From Nocardia blacklockiae (GTDB lineage Bacteria; Actinomycetota; Actinomycetes; Mycobacteriales; Mycobacteriaceae): a stretch of 64,000 nt of DNA. Below the pieces are notes generated by a model that saw only the letters and a list, made by a program, of their open reading frames with translations, was not told the DNA's origin and did no database searches. How positions within the stretch are numbered: position 1 is the stretch's first letter; the number at the start of each line of letters is the position of its first letter. The stretch is from assembly GCF_015477355.1 (NCBI RefSeq), contig NZ_JADLRJ010000001.1, positions 1,054,001 through 1,118,000 of the forward strand. Reading direction: 5' to 3'. Shown here piece by piece: positions 1 through 8,372 of the stretch. The position numbers and the translations under genes were made by a program.

Positions 1-954
<954 letters not shown>

Positions 955-993
955 GCAGCGCCGCACCGAGGACGCCGCTACCTGTCGTCTCGA

Positions 994-2097
994 TCAGGGC
1001 CGGCGCTCGCCCTTCGGGTGGAAGTGCATGACGCCCAGGCGATCCCACCAAGCGTAAGCGCCCGTCCGGTACATGCGGGCGCCGGGCGGGCCGAACGGGC
1101 AGGCGACGACGCGCTCGGCCACCGCGCCGGAGCGGGGGGCGAGCGCGTCGGCTTCGTCACCGGTCAGGTAGATCTCACCGGCGACCATCGGCGGGGTCGG
1201 GCGCAGCATCGCGTCGAGCACGAGCACGCCGGTGTCGTCGTGCGGGCCGCCGCGGCTCCAGCCGAGCACCCGGTGCCGCTCGTCGCCGGGCAGCAGGTCC
1301 GTCGCCGCGACCGTGCGCCCGGGGACGACCGCGAAGGCCGTACAGGCGGCGTAGAAGCGATCCCACCACTGGGCGGGGCTGCCGAACCAGGCCACCTGGT
1401 CCGCGCGCACCACCAGGCGGAACGCCGGGCGCTCGGCACGGGTGTCCACAACGAGCAGGACCGCGTAGCGCCGGTCGGTCGGGACGTGGGGTTGCGTCGA
1501 ATGCTGCCGCGCGCCAGGAGTTTCCGGGGCCTCGAGGGCGAGCGGGACGTCCGCGAAAAGCACTGCGGTGTCGAACAATTCGCCCATCCCGGCGAGGTGC
1601 TCGAGGTCGCGCAGTGTGGCCGGGCCGTGTGCGAGGAGCGCGGCGTGGGCGGCGTGCAGGCCGTTGGCGAAGCCCGCGAGGGTGTCACCTGGGCGCAGCC
1701 GGGCGCGTACGGGGAGGATCGCGCCGATCGTCGCCGCGCTGCCCGGACCGGACGTCGACAGCGCCGCGGAGGTGCCGAAGAGCACGTCGGCACTGGCGGT
1801 GACGTGGCTCAGCACCAGGGCCCAGGCCGAGACGATCATGCGGTCGAGGGTCAGGCCGATGCGAGCCGCCTGCGCACGCAGCCGATCGGCCAGCGACTCG
1901 GGCAGCGTGAAGGCGTGGACGACCGGCTCTTCCGGCAGCTCCGACGCGGCGGGACGGCCGATTCTGGTGGGGCGGCAGTCCGCCAGCGCGGCACGCCACG
2001 CCGCGTGCTGCGGGCCGCCGGTGAGCCGATGTTCGTGCGGCGCCGCGGGCATCGCCGGATCCGGCGGATCACCGAATTCGGCTTCGAGACAGCTCAA
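994..2097 (-). CDS. Stand-alone NRPS remnant: half condensation domain plus decayed adenylation-domain tail
   Basis: About 367 residues read from a TTG. Residues ~55-285 match the second half of an NRPS condensation domain: the stretch around VHAFTLPESLADRLRAQA, the LFGTSAALS region, ILPVRARLRPGDT, GELFDTAVLF, and an end like TPAERHRVL. The first half, with the catalytic HHxxxDG, is absent. The last ~65 residues resemble the late adenylation core (GEIYLTG, then PFGPPGARMYRTG), but the catalytic Asp expected after YRTG is replaced and the following GRxDxQ motif is missing. The linker between is far too short for a full A domain. No ATG lies in frame upstream; a TAG closes the frame at 2161-2163. 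A 47-codon frame starting at ATG 2237, after a good GGGAGGGAG, ends overlapping this TTG, so the true 5' end is uncertain. It is either a decayed NRPS or a repurposed domain. Confidence 0.55.
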   Translation of the reverse strand: MSCLEAEFGDPPDPAMPAAPHEHRLTGGPQHAAWRAALADCRPTRIGRPAASELPEEPVVHAFTLPESLADRLRAQAARIGLTLDRMIVSAWALVLSHVTASADVLFGTSAALSTSGPGSAATIGAILPVRARLRPGDTLAGFANGLHAAHAALLAHGPATLRDLEHLAGMGELFDTAVLFADVPLALEAPETPGARQHSTQPHVPTDRRYAVLLVVDTRAERPAFRLVVRADQVAWFGSPAQWWDRFYAACTAFAVVPGRTVAATDLLPGDERHRVLGWSRGGPHDDTGVLVLDAMLRPTPPMVAGEIYLTGDEADALAPRSGAVAERVVACPFGPPGARMYRTGAYAWWDRLGVMHFHPKGERRP

Positions 2098-2356
2098 ATG
2101 CGCGGAGATGTCGGCTGTGCACGCCGGGAGCGGCGTCTGCCGGGCCTCGCGTGCGCGGTTCTAGTACCGAGGCGCCTACGCCGGTGCTCGGCCGAAATGC
2201 GCTGGGACTCCCTCGCTTTCACCGTGCACGTGCTCATGACGAACTCCCTCCCGCTGTGACCGCCACACCGACCGCGATGCCGGCACGCCCGCGCTCACGA
2301 ATACGGTAACCGGTGCACGCGCATCCCGCACCAATCGAGCTACCGATGCGCGAAAC
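2098..2356. other. Intergenic stretch upstream of the NRPS remnant
   Basis: No convincing independent gene is seen. On the minus strand a good Shine-Dalgarno (GGGAGGGAG) precedes an ATG at 2237 opening a 47-codon, Arg-rich frame that ends at the TTG of the NRPS remnant. This may be the true translation entry with a frameshift, or a chance frame. The part near 2357 is a hairpin listed separately. Confidence 0.4.
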
Positions 2357-2395
2357 AGCGCGGCGGCCCGAGCTTTTCGCCCGGACCGCCGCGCC
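2357..2395 (-). terminator. GC-rich hairpin downstream of the PepSY gene
   Basis: Two 17-base arms (2357-2373 and 2379-2395) pair almost completely, with two wobble-type positions, around a five-base loop TTTTC (GAAAA on the transcribed strand). It starts 12 bases after the PepSY stop codon. There is no long U-tract, as is common in high-GC actinobacteria. Confidence 0.6.
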
Positions 2396-2406
2396 GCTCG
2401 GCTGGT

Positions 2407-2769
2407 TCAGTCGTCGTCGCGGTCGGTGCCCAGCACGGCCCCGGAACCCGCGTCGACCTGTACCTCGTACTCGATTCCGTCGGTGCCGCGCACGTCGACC
2501 TGCCACACCGTGGTCCCGCGCTCGGTGTCCGGTTCGGCGGACAGCACGGTGCCGCCGGGGACCGCCTCGAGCGCCTTGGCGGTGGCCTGGTCGCGGGTCA
2601 CCGACGGATCCGCCTGCGTGCGGACCTGATCGGTCCGCACGGCCGCCGCCGCGGTCCCGCCGGTGCCGAGGGACGCCAGCGCGACGCCGCCGCCGATGAG
2701 CGCGATCGCGACGGCGCCGACGAGCATCCAGCGCAACCCGCTCCAGATACCGCGAGCAACGAGTTCCAT
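2407..2769 (-). CDS. Membrane-anchored PepSY-domain protein
   Basis: 120-residue protein with one N-terminal membrane segment (about residues 10-35, GLRWMLVGAVAIALIGGG) and a C-terminal PepSY domain (about 55-118) ending in an acidic DRDDD tail. The domain should face outside. PepSY domains are associated with binding or inhibiting extracytoplasmic proteins, and small PepSY proteins often sit next to two-component systems; here the gene is divergent from one. ATG 2769 was chosen over longer readings because an AGGAGG lies seven bases before it. The promoter overlaps CCTGAA direct repeats listed below, so the adjacent response regulator probably controls it. Its job is likely modulation of the sensor kinase or of the cell envelope (inference). 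Family call is firm, role is not. Confidence 0.85.
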   Translation of the reverse strand: MELVARGIWSGLRWMLVGAVAIALIGGGVALASLGTGGTAAAAVRTDQVRTQADPSVTRDQATAKALEAVPGGTVLSAEPDTERGTTVWQVDVRGTDGIEYEVQVDAGSGAVLGTDRDDD

Positions 2770-2828
2770 GTCAAACCTCCTGGGGCAGTGATGATCTGCG
2801 ACGCGAGCACCACCTTCGCAGCAGCGGC

Positions 2829-2867
2829 CTGAAGCCAACCTGAACCGACCTGAAAACGGCTTCAGGA
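2829..2867. promoter_or_regulatory. CCTGAA direct repeats, probable OmpR-type regulator site
   Basis: Three copies of CCTGAA start at 2829, 2840 and 2850, so they are spaced 11 and 10 bases, one helical turn, followed by an inverted copy TTCAGG at 2862-2867. This is the architecture of OmpR/PhoB-family binding sites. It lies between the divergent PepSY and response-regulator genes and could control both. Confidence 0.6.
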
Positions 2868-2888
2868 TCGATCTGTCAGGCTGACCCC

Positions 2889-3566
2889 ATGCGTTTGCTG
2901 ATCGTGGAGGATGAGAAGCGCCTCGCCGACACCCTGGCCAAGGGCCTGAGTGCGGAGGGCTTCGCGGTCGATGTCGCCTACGACGGCACCGACGGGCTGC
3001 ACCTGGCCACCACCGGTACCTACGACGTGATCGTCCTCGACATCATGCTGCCGGGCCGCAACGGCTACCAGGTGTGCGCCGCGCTGCGTGCCGCCGGGCA
3101 CGAGACGCCGGTGCTGATGCTGACCGCCAAGGACGGCGAGTACGACGAGGCCGAGGGCCTGGACACCGGCGCCGACGACTACCTCCGCAAACCGTTCTCC
3201 TACGTGGTCCTGCTCGCCCGCCTGCGCGCGCTGCTGCGTCGTCGCACCCGCGGCGGCGTGCCGGTGCTCAGCGTCGGCGACCTGAGCCTGGACCCCAACA
3301 CGCACCGCTGCCGCCGCGGCGAGGAAGAGGTGGTGCTGACCGCCAAGGAGTTCGCCGTGCTCGAGCAGCTCGCGGTGCGGGCCGGCGAGATCGTGTCGAA
3401 AGCCGATATCCTGCAACATGTCTGGGACTTCGCCTACGACGGCGACCCGAACATCGTCGAGGTCTACATCAGCACGCTGCGCCGCAAGATCGACACCCCG
3501 TTCGGGCGGCGGTCCATCACCACGGTGCGCGGCGCCGGTTACCGGCTGGTGGCCGACCGTGCCTGA
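2889..3566 (+). CDS. OmpR/PhoB-family response regulator
   Basis: 225-residue DNA-binding response regulator. The receiver domain (1-120) has the acidic pocket in IVEDE, the phosphoacceptor Asp51 in IVLDIMLPG, Thr79 in MLTAK and Lys101 in RKPFS. The winged-helix output domain (about 130-222) shows LTAKEFAVLEQL, NIVEVYISTLRRKID and VRGAGYRL, all typical of the family. It is phosphorylated by the kinase encoded immediately downstream, whose GTG start overlaps its 3' end by 8 bases. It probably controls itself and the divergent PepSY gene through the CCTGAA repeats. The stimulus is unknown. It resembles CutR/TcrA-type regulators of actinobacteria, but no exact ortholog is claimed. Confidence 0.93.
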   Translation: MRLLIVEDEKRLADTLAKGLSAEGFAVDVAYDGTDGLHLATTGTYDVIVLDIMLPGRNGYQVCAALRAAGHETPVLMLTAKDGEYDEAEGLDTGADDYLRKPFSYVVLLARLRALLRRRTRGGVPVLSVGDLSLDPNTHRCRRGEEEVVLTAKEFAVLEQLAVRAGEIVSKADILQHVWDFAYDGDPNIVEVYISTLRRKIDTPFGRRSITTVRGAGYRLVADRA

Positions 3567-5049
3567 GGTGTCGTGGCGGTCGATGCCGCGGTGGCGGCCC
3601 CGCCTGCTGCGGTCGGTCCGGGCCCGTACGACCGCCGCGGCCACCGCCGTCGTCGCCGTCGGGCTGATCGCCGCGGGCGCCGCGGTGCTGGCGGTGCTGC
3701 GGCACACTCTGATCGACAGCGCGAGCCTGCAGGCGGAGATGACCGCGCGCAACGTCGAATCCCAGCTCGCGCGCGGCACCGATCCCGCGCAACTCAAGCT
3801 GCCCGACGCCGATACCCAACCGGTGCAGGTGATCTCGGCCGACGGGCGGGTGCTGGCCGCGGAGGACGAACTGCGGGGCGAACCGGCCATGGCGCGATTC
3901 GCCGCCGCGGCCGAGGAGAAGGAAGAAGACGAGGACGACGACGAGGACGAACCGGAGGACGACGACGAAAAGCCGGTAGCACACACGCATTCGGTGAGCG
4001 CCGCGCCCGCGAACTCGTTCACGCTGCACAATATGCGGCTCCCGGTCGCCGACGAGGAGACCGGCAGCCACGACTTCCGGGTCGCCGCCCTCGGCACCAC
4101 CACCGCCGCCGGGGAACCGGTCACCGTCTACGCGGGCGCGTCGCTCGCCACCGCGGACAAGGCCGTGGCCGGCGCGCGCAACGCGATGCTGCTCGGCCTG
4201 GCGCCGCTGCTGGCCCTGGTCGGCGGCGTCACGTGGCTGGTCACCCGCCGCGCGCTGCGCCCGGTGGAGGGCATCCGCAGCGAACTGGCCGAGATCATGG
4301 GCGGCGACTTGAGCCGCCGTGTGCCCGAACCGAATTCGCACGACGAGATCGCCCGGCTGGCGTCGACGACCAATGCCACGCTCGCCGCGCTCGAGCAGGC
4401 CTCGGAACGGCAGCGGCGGTTCGTGGCCGACGCCGCGCACGAGTTGCGCAGCCCGATCGCGAGCCTGCGCACCCAGCTGGAGGTCGCCCAGGCCCATCCG
4501 CACCTGCTCGAGGTCGACGGCCTGATCGCCGATTCGGTGCGCCTGGAACACCTCGCCGCCGACCTGCTGCTGCTGGCGCGGCTGGACGCGGGCGAACAAC
4601 CGCGCCGCGAACCGGTGGACCTGACCGAACTCGTCCGCGACGACCTCGACCACCGCGCCGGGGACACCCACCCGGTCCTGACCGATCTCACCGCCGCCCC
4701 GGCGACCGTGCTCGGCAGCCGCATCCAGATCGGCCGGGTGCTGGGCAATCTCGTCGACAACGCGCAGCGGCACGCGGCCGCGACGGTGCGCGTCGCGGTG
4801 CGGCGCGCGGGCGACACGGTCGTGCTGGAGGTCAGCGACGACGGTCCCGGCATCCCGGCCGACGACCGCGAGCGGGTCTTCCGGCGCTTCGTGCGCCTCG
4901 ACGACGCCCGCAGCCGCGACGAGGGCGGCGCGGGGCTCGGACTGGCCATCGTGCGCGACGTGGTGGACCGCCACGGCGGCGAGATCCGGGTGGACGACGG
5001 GCCCGCGGGCGGGGCGAGGTTCACCGTGGTCTTCCCGGCCGCGCCCTGA
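3559..5049 (+). CDS. Sensor histidine kinase with acidic extracytoplasmic tract
   Basis: 496-residue membrane histidine kinase, partner of the upstream regulator. TM1 is about 25-47 and TM2 about 210-230, bounding a ~160-residue extracytoplasmic sensor that contains a run of Glu/Asp at about 120-140 (for example EDEDDDEDEPEDDDE). HAMP follows, then HisKA with His294 in DAAHELRSP, then HATPase with N box LVDNAQRH (about 399-405), DDGPGIP near 427 and GGAGLGLAIV. GTG 3559 overlaps the regulator stop and gives a short Arg-rich N-terminus; ATG 3583 is an alternative. The acidic tract, with the acidic tail on the neighbouring PepSY protein, suggests sensing of cations or cationic molecules, but that is inference. 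It converges on the lipoprotein gene with 13 bases between. Confidence 0.9.
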   Translation: MPEVSWRSMPRWRPRLLRSVRARTTAAATAVVAVGLIAAGAAVLAVLRHTLIDSASLQAEMTARNVESQLARGTDPAQLKLPDADTQPVQVISADGRVLAAEDELRGEPAMARFAAAAEEKEEDEDDDEDEPEDDDEKPVAHTHSVSAAPANSFTLHNMRLPVADEETGSHDFRVAALGTTTAAGEPVTVYAGASLATADKAVAGARNAMLLGLAPLLALVGGVTWLVTRRALRPVEGIRSELAEIMGGDLSRRVPEPNSHDEIARLASTTNATLAALEQASERQRRFVADAAHELRSPIASLRTQLEVAQAHPHLLEVDGLIADSVRLEHLAADLLLLARLDAGEQPRREPVDLTELVRDDLDHRAGDTHPVLTDLTAAPATVLGSRIQIGRVLGNLVDNAQRHAAATVRVAVRRAGDTVVLEVSDDGPGIPADDRERVFRRFVRLDDARSRDEGGAGLGLAIVRDVVDRHGGEIRVDDGPAGGARFTVVFPAAP

Positions 5050-5062
5050 CCGGCCGCGAGAA

Positions 5063-5455
5063 TTACTGGGCCGCGTCGACTTTCAGTGTCACCGGGGTGT
5101 CCGCGGCGACCGAGGTGCCGGGCGCGGGCGTCTGGTCGGTGATGGTCCACGCGGTGGTGTGGCTGGCCGCGTCGTTCATCACGTCACGGCCGTCGGCGGC
5201 GGTGATGGAACCGATCGCGAAGCACAGCCCCGCGCCGACGACGGTCTCGCCGAGCGGCTTGCCGCGGAAGTCGGGCAGCGCCTGCGGCCACGTCTGCTCG
5301 TTGCACGGCGTGCTCGCCGGCTGGGCCGGCCCGCGCGACGCCGGCGCCGAACTCGACCCGCCGGTCGCGGTGTCCGATCCGCTGTCCGACGACCCGCACG
5401 CCCCGCAGGCGAGCGCAACGGCCAGGGTGAACACGGTGATCGCGGTGCGCCGCAT
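5063..5455 (-). CDS. Lipoprotein with a single PASTA-like domain
   Basis: 130-residue exported protein. The N-terminus MRRTAITVFTLAVALACGAC is a lipoprotein signal with two candidate Cys, followed by a Ser/Gly-rich linker (about 21-45). The C-terminal ~75 residues look like one PASTA repeat: LPDFRGKPLGETV at the start and DQTPAPGTSVA with a closing VTLKV strand. Two Cys (in TPCNEQ and GLCFA) may form a disulfide. PASTA domains bind peptidoglycan or muropeptide fragments in kinases and penicillin-binding proteins; lone PASTA lipoproteins are common in this order and have no established role. ATG 5455 is chosen for its position at the signal peptide and the GAGG upstream. A strong dyad at 5527-5558 lies in the promoter or leader. 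Confidence 0.8.
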   Translation of the reverse strand: MRRTAITVFTLAVALACGACGSSDSGSDTATGGSSSAPASRGPAQPASTPCNEQTWPQALPDFRGKPLGETVVGAGLCFAIGSITAADGRDVMNDAASHTTAWTITDQTPAPGTSVAADTPVTLKVDAAQ

Positions 5456-5526
5456 ACGTTTTCCTCTACGTCCACGGACCGGCCGCGCCGGCCCTCGAGC
5501 TGCGCCACGCACCCTAATACGAGTCG

Positions 5527-5558
5527 CCGCCGCGGGACCGCACGGGGTCCGGCGGCGG
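5527..5558. other. Strong dyad in the leader of the PASTA lipoprotein
   Basis: Arms of 13 bases at 5527-5539 and 5546-5558 pair at 12 of 13 positions around a six-base loop. It sits about 70 bases upstream of the lipoprotein ATG. It could be a leader hairpin, an operator or a terminator; nothing decides. Confidence 0.45.
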
Positions 5559-5785
5559 CCCGCGACAGCCGCGCCGAAACGGCACCGGTGAAAGTCGCGA
5601 TCAGATATTTTCCGGTCGGCTCGGGATTTTTCCGGCCTATATGACGTAAATTCCGCGGGGCGGCCTGAATTACACCACACCAGCCTTTTACCGACGCATT
5701 TACTCGCTGCCGCAACCGGACCCGGCCGGTCCGGTGCGCAGCCCGTGGTCGGCGGACCAACCCGACCCGGCAGCCGATGCCGGGC

Positions 5786-5824
5786 GGTGAGGTCCGAGGG
5801 CCGCAGCGCATCTCGGACCCCACC
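5786..5824. terminator. Stem-loop, candidate terminator after the sigma factor
   Basis: Arms 5786-5798 and 5812-5824 pair at 12 of 13 positions (core GGTCCGAG / CTCGGACC) around a 13-base loop. It lies about 140 bases past the sigma-factor stop on the minus strand. No U-tract is present, so termination is a guess. Confidence 0.4.
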
Positions 5825-5962
5825 CGATCAGCGGTGCTATCGACCGCGAGCCGGTGGAATCGGATGATCCGCCCGACGAAATTGTGCCTCCGAAACTTCC
5901 GGTCGGCAGCGGTTTTCGCTGTTACGACCTGATGAAAATCCGATATCCCCGCGTTGCGGTAG

Positions 5963-6595
5963 CTACCGGACCGTTGTTTCCGCCAGTGCCGATTCCAGCC
6001 GGGCCAGCGCGGCCCGGATGCGCGATTTCACCGTCGACACCTGGACGCCGAGCCGGTCGGCCACCTGCGGATAGCTGAAACCGAAATAGAACGCCAGCAC
6101 CAGCGACTCCCGTTGCAGCGGTGTCAGCGCGCCCAGACCCGTTCGCACACAACGCAGTTCGTGGCGGCGCAGGGTCTCCTCCACGACCGAGTCCACCGGC
6201 GGGCGGTAGTCGCTGACGCCCCAGGCGTGATCGTGCTCGGAGCTGGCGCGCTCGTGCCGCACCCGGTCCACCGCCTGCCGGTGCGCCAGCGTGCGCAGCC
6301 AGGTCGCCGCCGAACCGCGCCGCTCGTCGAATCCGGCGGCGCTGCGCCACACCTGGATGAACACGTCCTGACAGGTCTCCTCGGCGTAGCCCGGGTCGCG
6401 CACCACCGCGAGCACCCGCCGGAACACCATCGGGCGGGTGCGGCGGTACAGCTGGTCGAAGGCCTCCCGGTCGCCGCTGCCGACGCGGCGCACCAGTTCG
6501 GCATCGAGGTCCGGGACGGCGGCGCGACAGGGTACGAGAACGGCCACGATTGCCCCCACACGTGAGACGGTGTCGGATCCCGCCGTCGAGGTCAT
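5963..6595 (-). CDS. ECF RNA polymerase sigma factor, SigK-like
   Basis: 210-residue sigma-70 family protein. Region 2 covers about 35-105 (FDQLYRRTRPMVFRRVL, then EETCQDVFIQVWRSA and a TWLRTLAHRQAVDRVRH helix for -10 recognition). Region 4 covers about 150-205 (LTPLQRESLVLAFYFG, PQVADRLGVQVSTVKSRIR, the -35 helix-turn-helix). The pattern matches the SigK group (ECF19). In that group an anti-sigma factor (RskA) gene normally follows; here the downstream side is a 507-base gap and then a PASTA lipoprotein, so no anti-sigma partner is seen. The first ~25 residues look poorly conserved and a start at a later GTG is possible. Its regulon is unknown. Confidence 0.9.
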   Translation of the reverse strand: MTSTAGSDTVSRVGAIVAVLVPCRAAVPDLDAELVRRVGSGDREAFDQLYRRTRPMVFRRVLAVVRDPGYAEETCQDVFIQVWRSAAGFDERRGSAATWLRTLAHRQAVDRVRHERASSEHDHAWGVSDYRPPVDSVVEETLRRHELRCVRTGLGALTPLQRESLVLAFYFGFSYPQVADRLGVQVSTVKSRIRAALARLESALAETTVR

Positions 6596-6668
6596 GGACG
6601 CGTGCCGGGAAGGAACTCCCGTCCGGGGGCAGGGGATTCGGGAGCCGCGGCCCAGTCTACCGGTCCCC

Positions 6669-7370
6669 TTACAGCCGCAGGCCGAGTTCGACGATGCCGC
6701 GGGCCACCTCGTGGACGCCGATCCGGTGCCGGCGCGCGTGCGTGCGGATCAGATCGTAGGCGGCGTCCGGGCCGATGCGGCGCGCGCCCGCGATGACGCC
6801 CTTGGCCTGTTCCACCACGATGCGCGAATCCAACGCGTGCTGTAGCTGATCGGTCAGCTGCTGCTGGCGGCGCAGGCGGTCGGTGGTGAGCAGATGGTTG
6901 GCGGCCAGGCCCGCCAGCAGGGCGCCGAGCGAGAGGTCCGCCGCCGTCCACTCCCGGGGCGCGGGCGCGTACAGGCCCAGCACGCCGAGGCGCACCGCAC
7001 CCAGCTGCAGGGGCAGTTCCACCACCGCGGACACGCCGTGCCGCACGGCGGCGCCGGTGTACTCGGGCCAGCGCTCCCGGTGCCGGTGCACATCGGGCAC
7101 CGCCACCGGCGTGCCCTGGCGCAAGGCGTCGAGTCCGGGGCCGCGCGCGCAATCCTGCTGTGCCGCCGCGACTTCCATCAGTTCGCCCGGCAGGGCTCCG
7201 GCCACCTCGCACCGGCCGTCCTCGACCAGCGTGACCGCGGCCCCCGACAGGGCCAGCACGTCGGTGGCCGTGCCCATCAGTTCCGACAGCGCGTCCGAGC
7301 GGTTCGGCGCCTCGGGTAACCGCGATACCAAGCGCCCCAACGCCGGGACCAGCGCGTCGCCGTCGGACAT
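6669..7370 (-). CDS. GAF-ANTAR transcription antitermination regulator (first of three)
   Basis: 233 residues: a GAF sensor domain (about 20-150) and a C-terminal ANTAR domain (about 165-228) with the signature SRIVVEQAKGVIAGARR and AYDLIRTHARRH. ANTAR domains bind paired RNA hairpins in nascent transcripts and allow read-through of terminators; the GAF part senses a small molecule, redox state or light. The ligand is not visible. ATG 7370 lies close after an AGGG. It is divergent from a second GAF-ANTAR gene, with a perfect 18-base palindrome between (7392-7409). It is also only 73 bases from the sigma-factor gene on the same strand, so the two may be cotranscribed. Confidence 0.9.
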   Translation of the reverse strand: MSDGDALVPALGRLVSRLPEAPNRSDALSELMGTATDVLALSGAAVTLVEDGRCEVAGALPGELMEVAAAQQDCARGPGLDALRQGTPVAVPDVHRHRERWPEYTGAAVRHGVSAVVELPLQLGAVRLGVLGLYAPAPREWTAADLSLGALLAGLAANHLLTTDRLRRQQQLTDQLQHALDSRIVVEQAKGVIAGARRIGPDAAYDLIRTHARRHRIGVHEVARGIVELGLRL

Positions 7371-7391
7371 CCCTGCATCACCCCCGCATCG

Positions 7392-7409
7392 CGGACGCCG
7401 CGGCGTCCG
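7392..7409. promoter_or_regulatory. 18-base perfect palindrome between divergent GAF-ANTAR genes
   Basis: CGGACGCCGCGGCGTCCG is its own reverse complement. It lies 22 bases upstream of the ATG at 7370 and about 230 bases before the ATG at 7641. It may be an operator or an RNA hairpin in the leader of the minus-strand gene. Confidence 0.4.
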
Positions 7410-7640
7410 TCGGGCCGGTCGGATCTCGCGTCAGCCGGGCCCATCGATCCTACGACCGCTCCGGTAGCCGAATTACCCCGAATCCCTGGACAATTCGTGC
7501 CCTTTCGCTGTCAACGACGGTCGACAACGGTGGCCTCGGGATGCAACCATGGAATTCGTGGCTCCGCTGCGCCACCCACGCGGGCGGCGGTGAGCCTGGT
7601 CTTGCTCGACTCGGCCGCTGCGCTCAGCCCGGGAGGCCTG

Positions 7641-8366
7641 ATGGGGTCGGTACTCGACGACGAACACGCCCTGCTGGTCACGCTCGTGTCCGCCGTCGGC
7701 CAGCTGGCCGGCGACTTCGACGTGATCGAGCTGTCCCAGCAATTGGTCGACGCGTGCCCGGGCGTGACCGGCGCCGCCGACGCGGGGCTGTTCCTCGCCG
7801 ACCATCGCGGTGACCTGCACCTGCTCGCCTCCACCAGCGAGGGGCCCGAGCTGCTGGAGCTGTTGCAGGTCGAGGCCTTGCACGGCCCCGCCCGGCGCAC
7901 CTTCCGCACCGGGTTGCCCACCAGCGTGCCCGATCTGCGCGACACCCGGCGCCGGTTTCCCGAATTCTGCCAGCGGGCCGTGGATTTCGGCTACCTGTCG
8001 GCCTGCGCGCTGCCACTGCGCTGCCGCAGCCGCGAGGCGGGCGCGCTGACCGTCCTCGCCGCGGCGCCCGGCGCGCTCGACACGGCCGGATTGCGCGCCG
8101 GGCAGGCGCTGGCCGACGTGGCGGGCATCGGCATCACCCAGCACGCCGTGGCGCCGCAACCGCTCCCGGCGCGGCTGCCCGCGGCGCTCTCCGCGCGCAT
8201 CGTCATCGAACAGGCCAAGGGGGTGCTGGCCGAGCGCGGCGGCCTCGAGATGGCCGAGGCGTTCCGGCGGCTGCGCGCCCACGCGCTCGAAAACGGCGGG
8301 CGGCTGGCCGAACTCGCGGCCGCGGTCGTGGACGGCACCGTGGACACCGACGAGATCCTGTCCTGA
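7641..8366 (+). CDS. GAF-ANTAR transcription antitermination regulator (second of three)
   Basis: 241 residues, GAF domain (about 15-150) and C-terminal ANTAR domain (about 175-235) with SARIVIEQAKGVLAERGG and AFRRLRAHALENG. ATG 7641 was preferred because GGGAGG precedes it by five bases; frames open further upstream do not look coding. The GAF part keeps the GPARRTFRTG and VPDLRDTRRRFPEF pattern shared with its two neighbours, so the three look like diverged duplicates. Its stop is six bases from the end of the third copy, which converges on it. It should act by RNA binding in the cytoplasm; targets are unknown. Confidence 0.9.
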   Translation: MGSVLDDEHALLVTLVSAVGQLAGDFDVIELSQQLVDACPGVTGAADAGLFLADHRGDLHLLASTSEGPELLELLQVEALHGPARRTFRTGLPTSVPDLRDTRRRFPEFCQRAVDFGYLSACALPLRCRSREAGALTVLAAAPGALDTAGLRAGQALADVAGIGITQHAVAPQPLPARLPAALSARIVIEQAKGVLAERGGLEMAEAFRRLRAHALENGGRLAELAAAVVDGTVDTDEILS

Positions 8367-8372
8367 GCCGCC

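Larger units (their letters stand above)
5456..5962. other. 507-base intergenic region between lipoprotein and sigma factor
   Basis: No gene was supported. It holds two hairpins (5527-5558 and 5786-5824) and an AT-richer island at about 5600-5665 with two near-copies of TTTTCCGG. Both flanking genes are on the minus strand, so the lipoprotein promoter should lie in the left part and the sigma-factor 3' end in the right. Confidence 0.5.

Noticed and set aside
3517-4974. Long open frame antisense to the histidine kinase
   Set aside because: Composition is His/Arg/Val/Gln-rich with no family motifs; the kinase on the other strand is certain.
5854-6078. Short plus-strand frame (74 codons) near the sigma-factor end
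   Set aside because: Pro/Arg-rich, overlaps the sigma gene antisense, no ribosome binding site.
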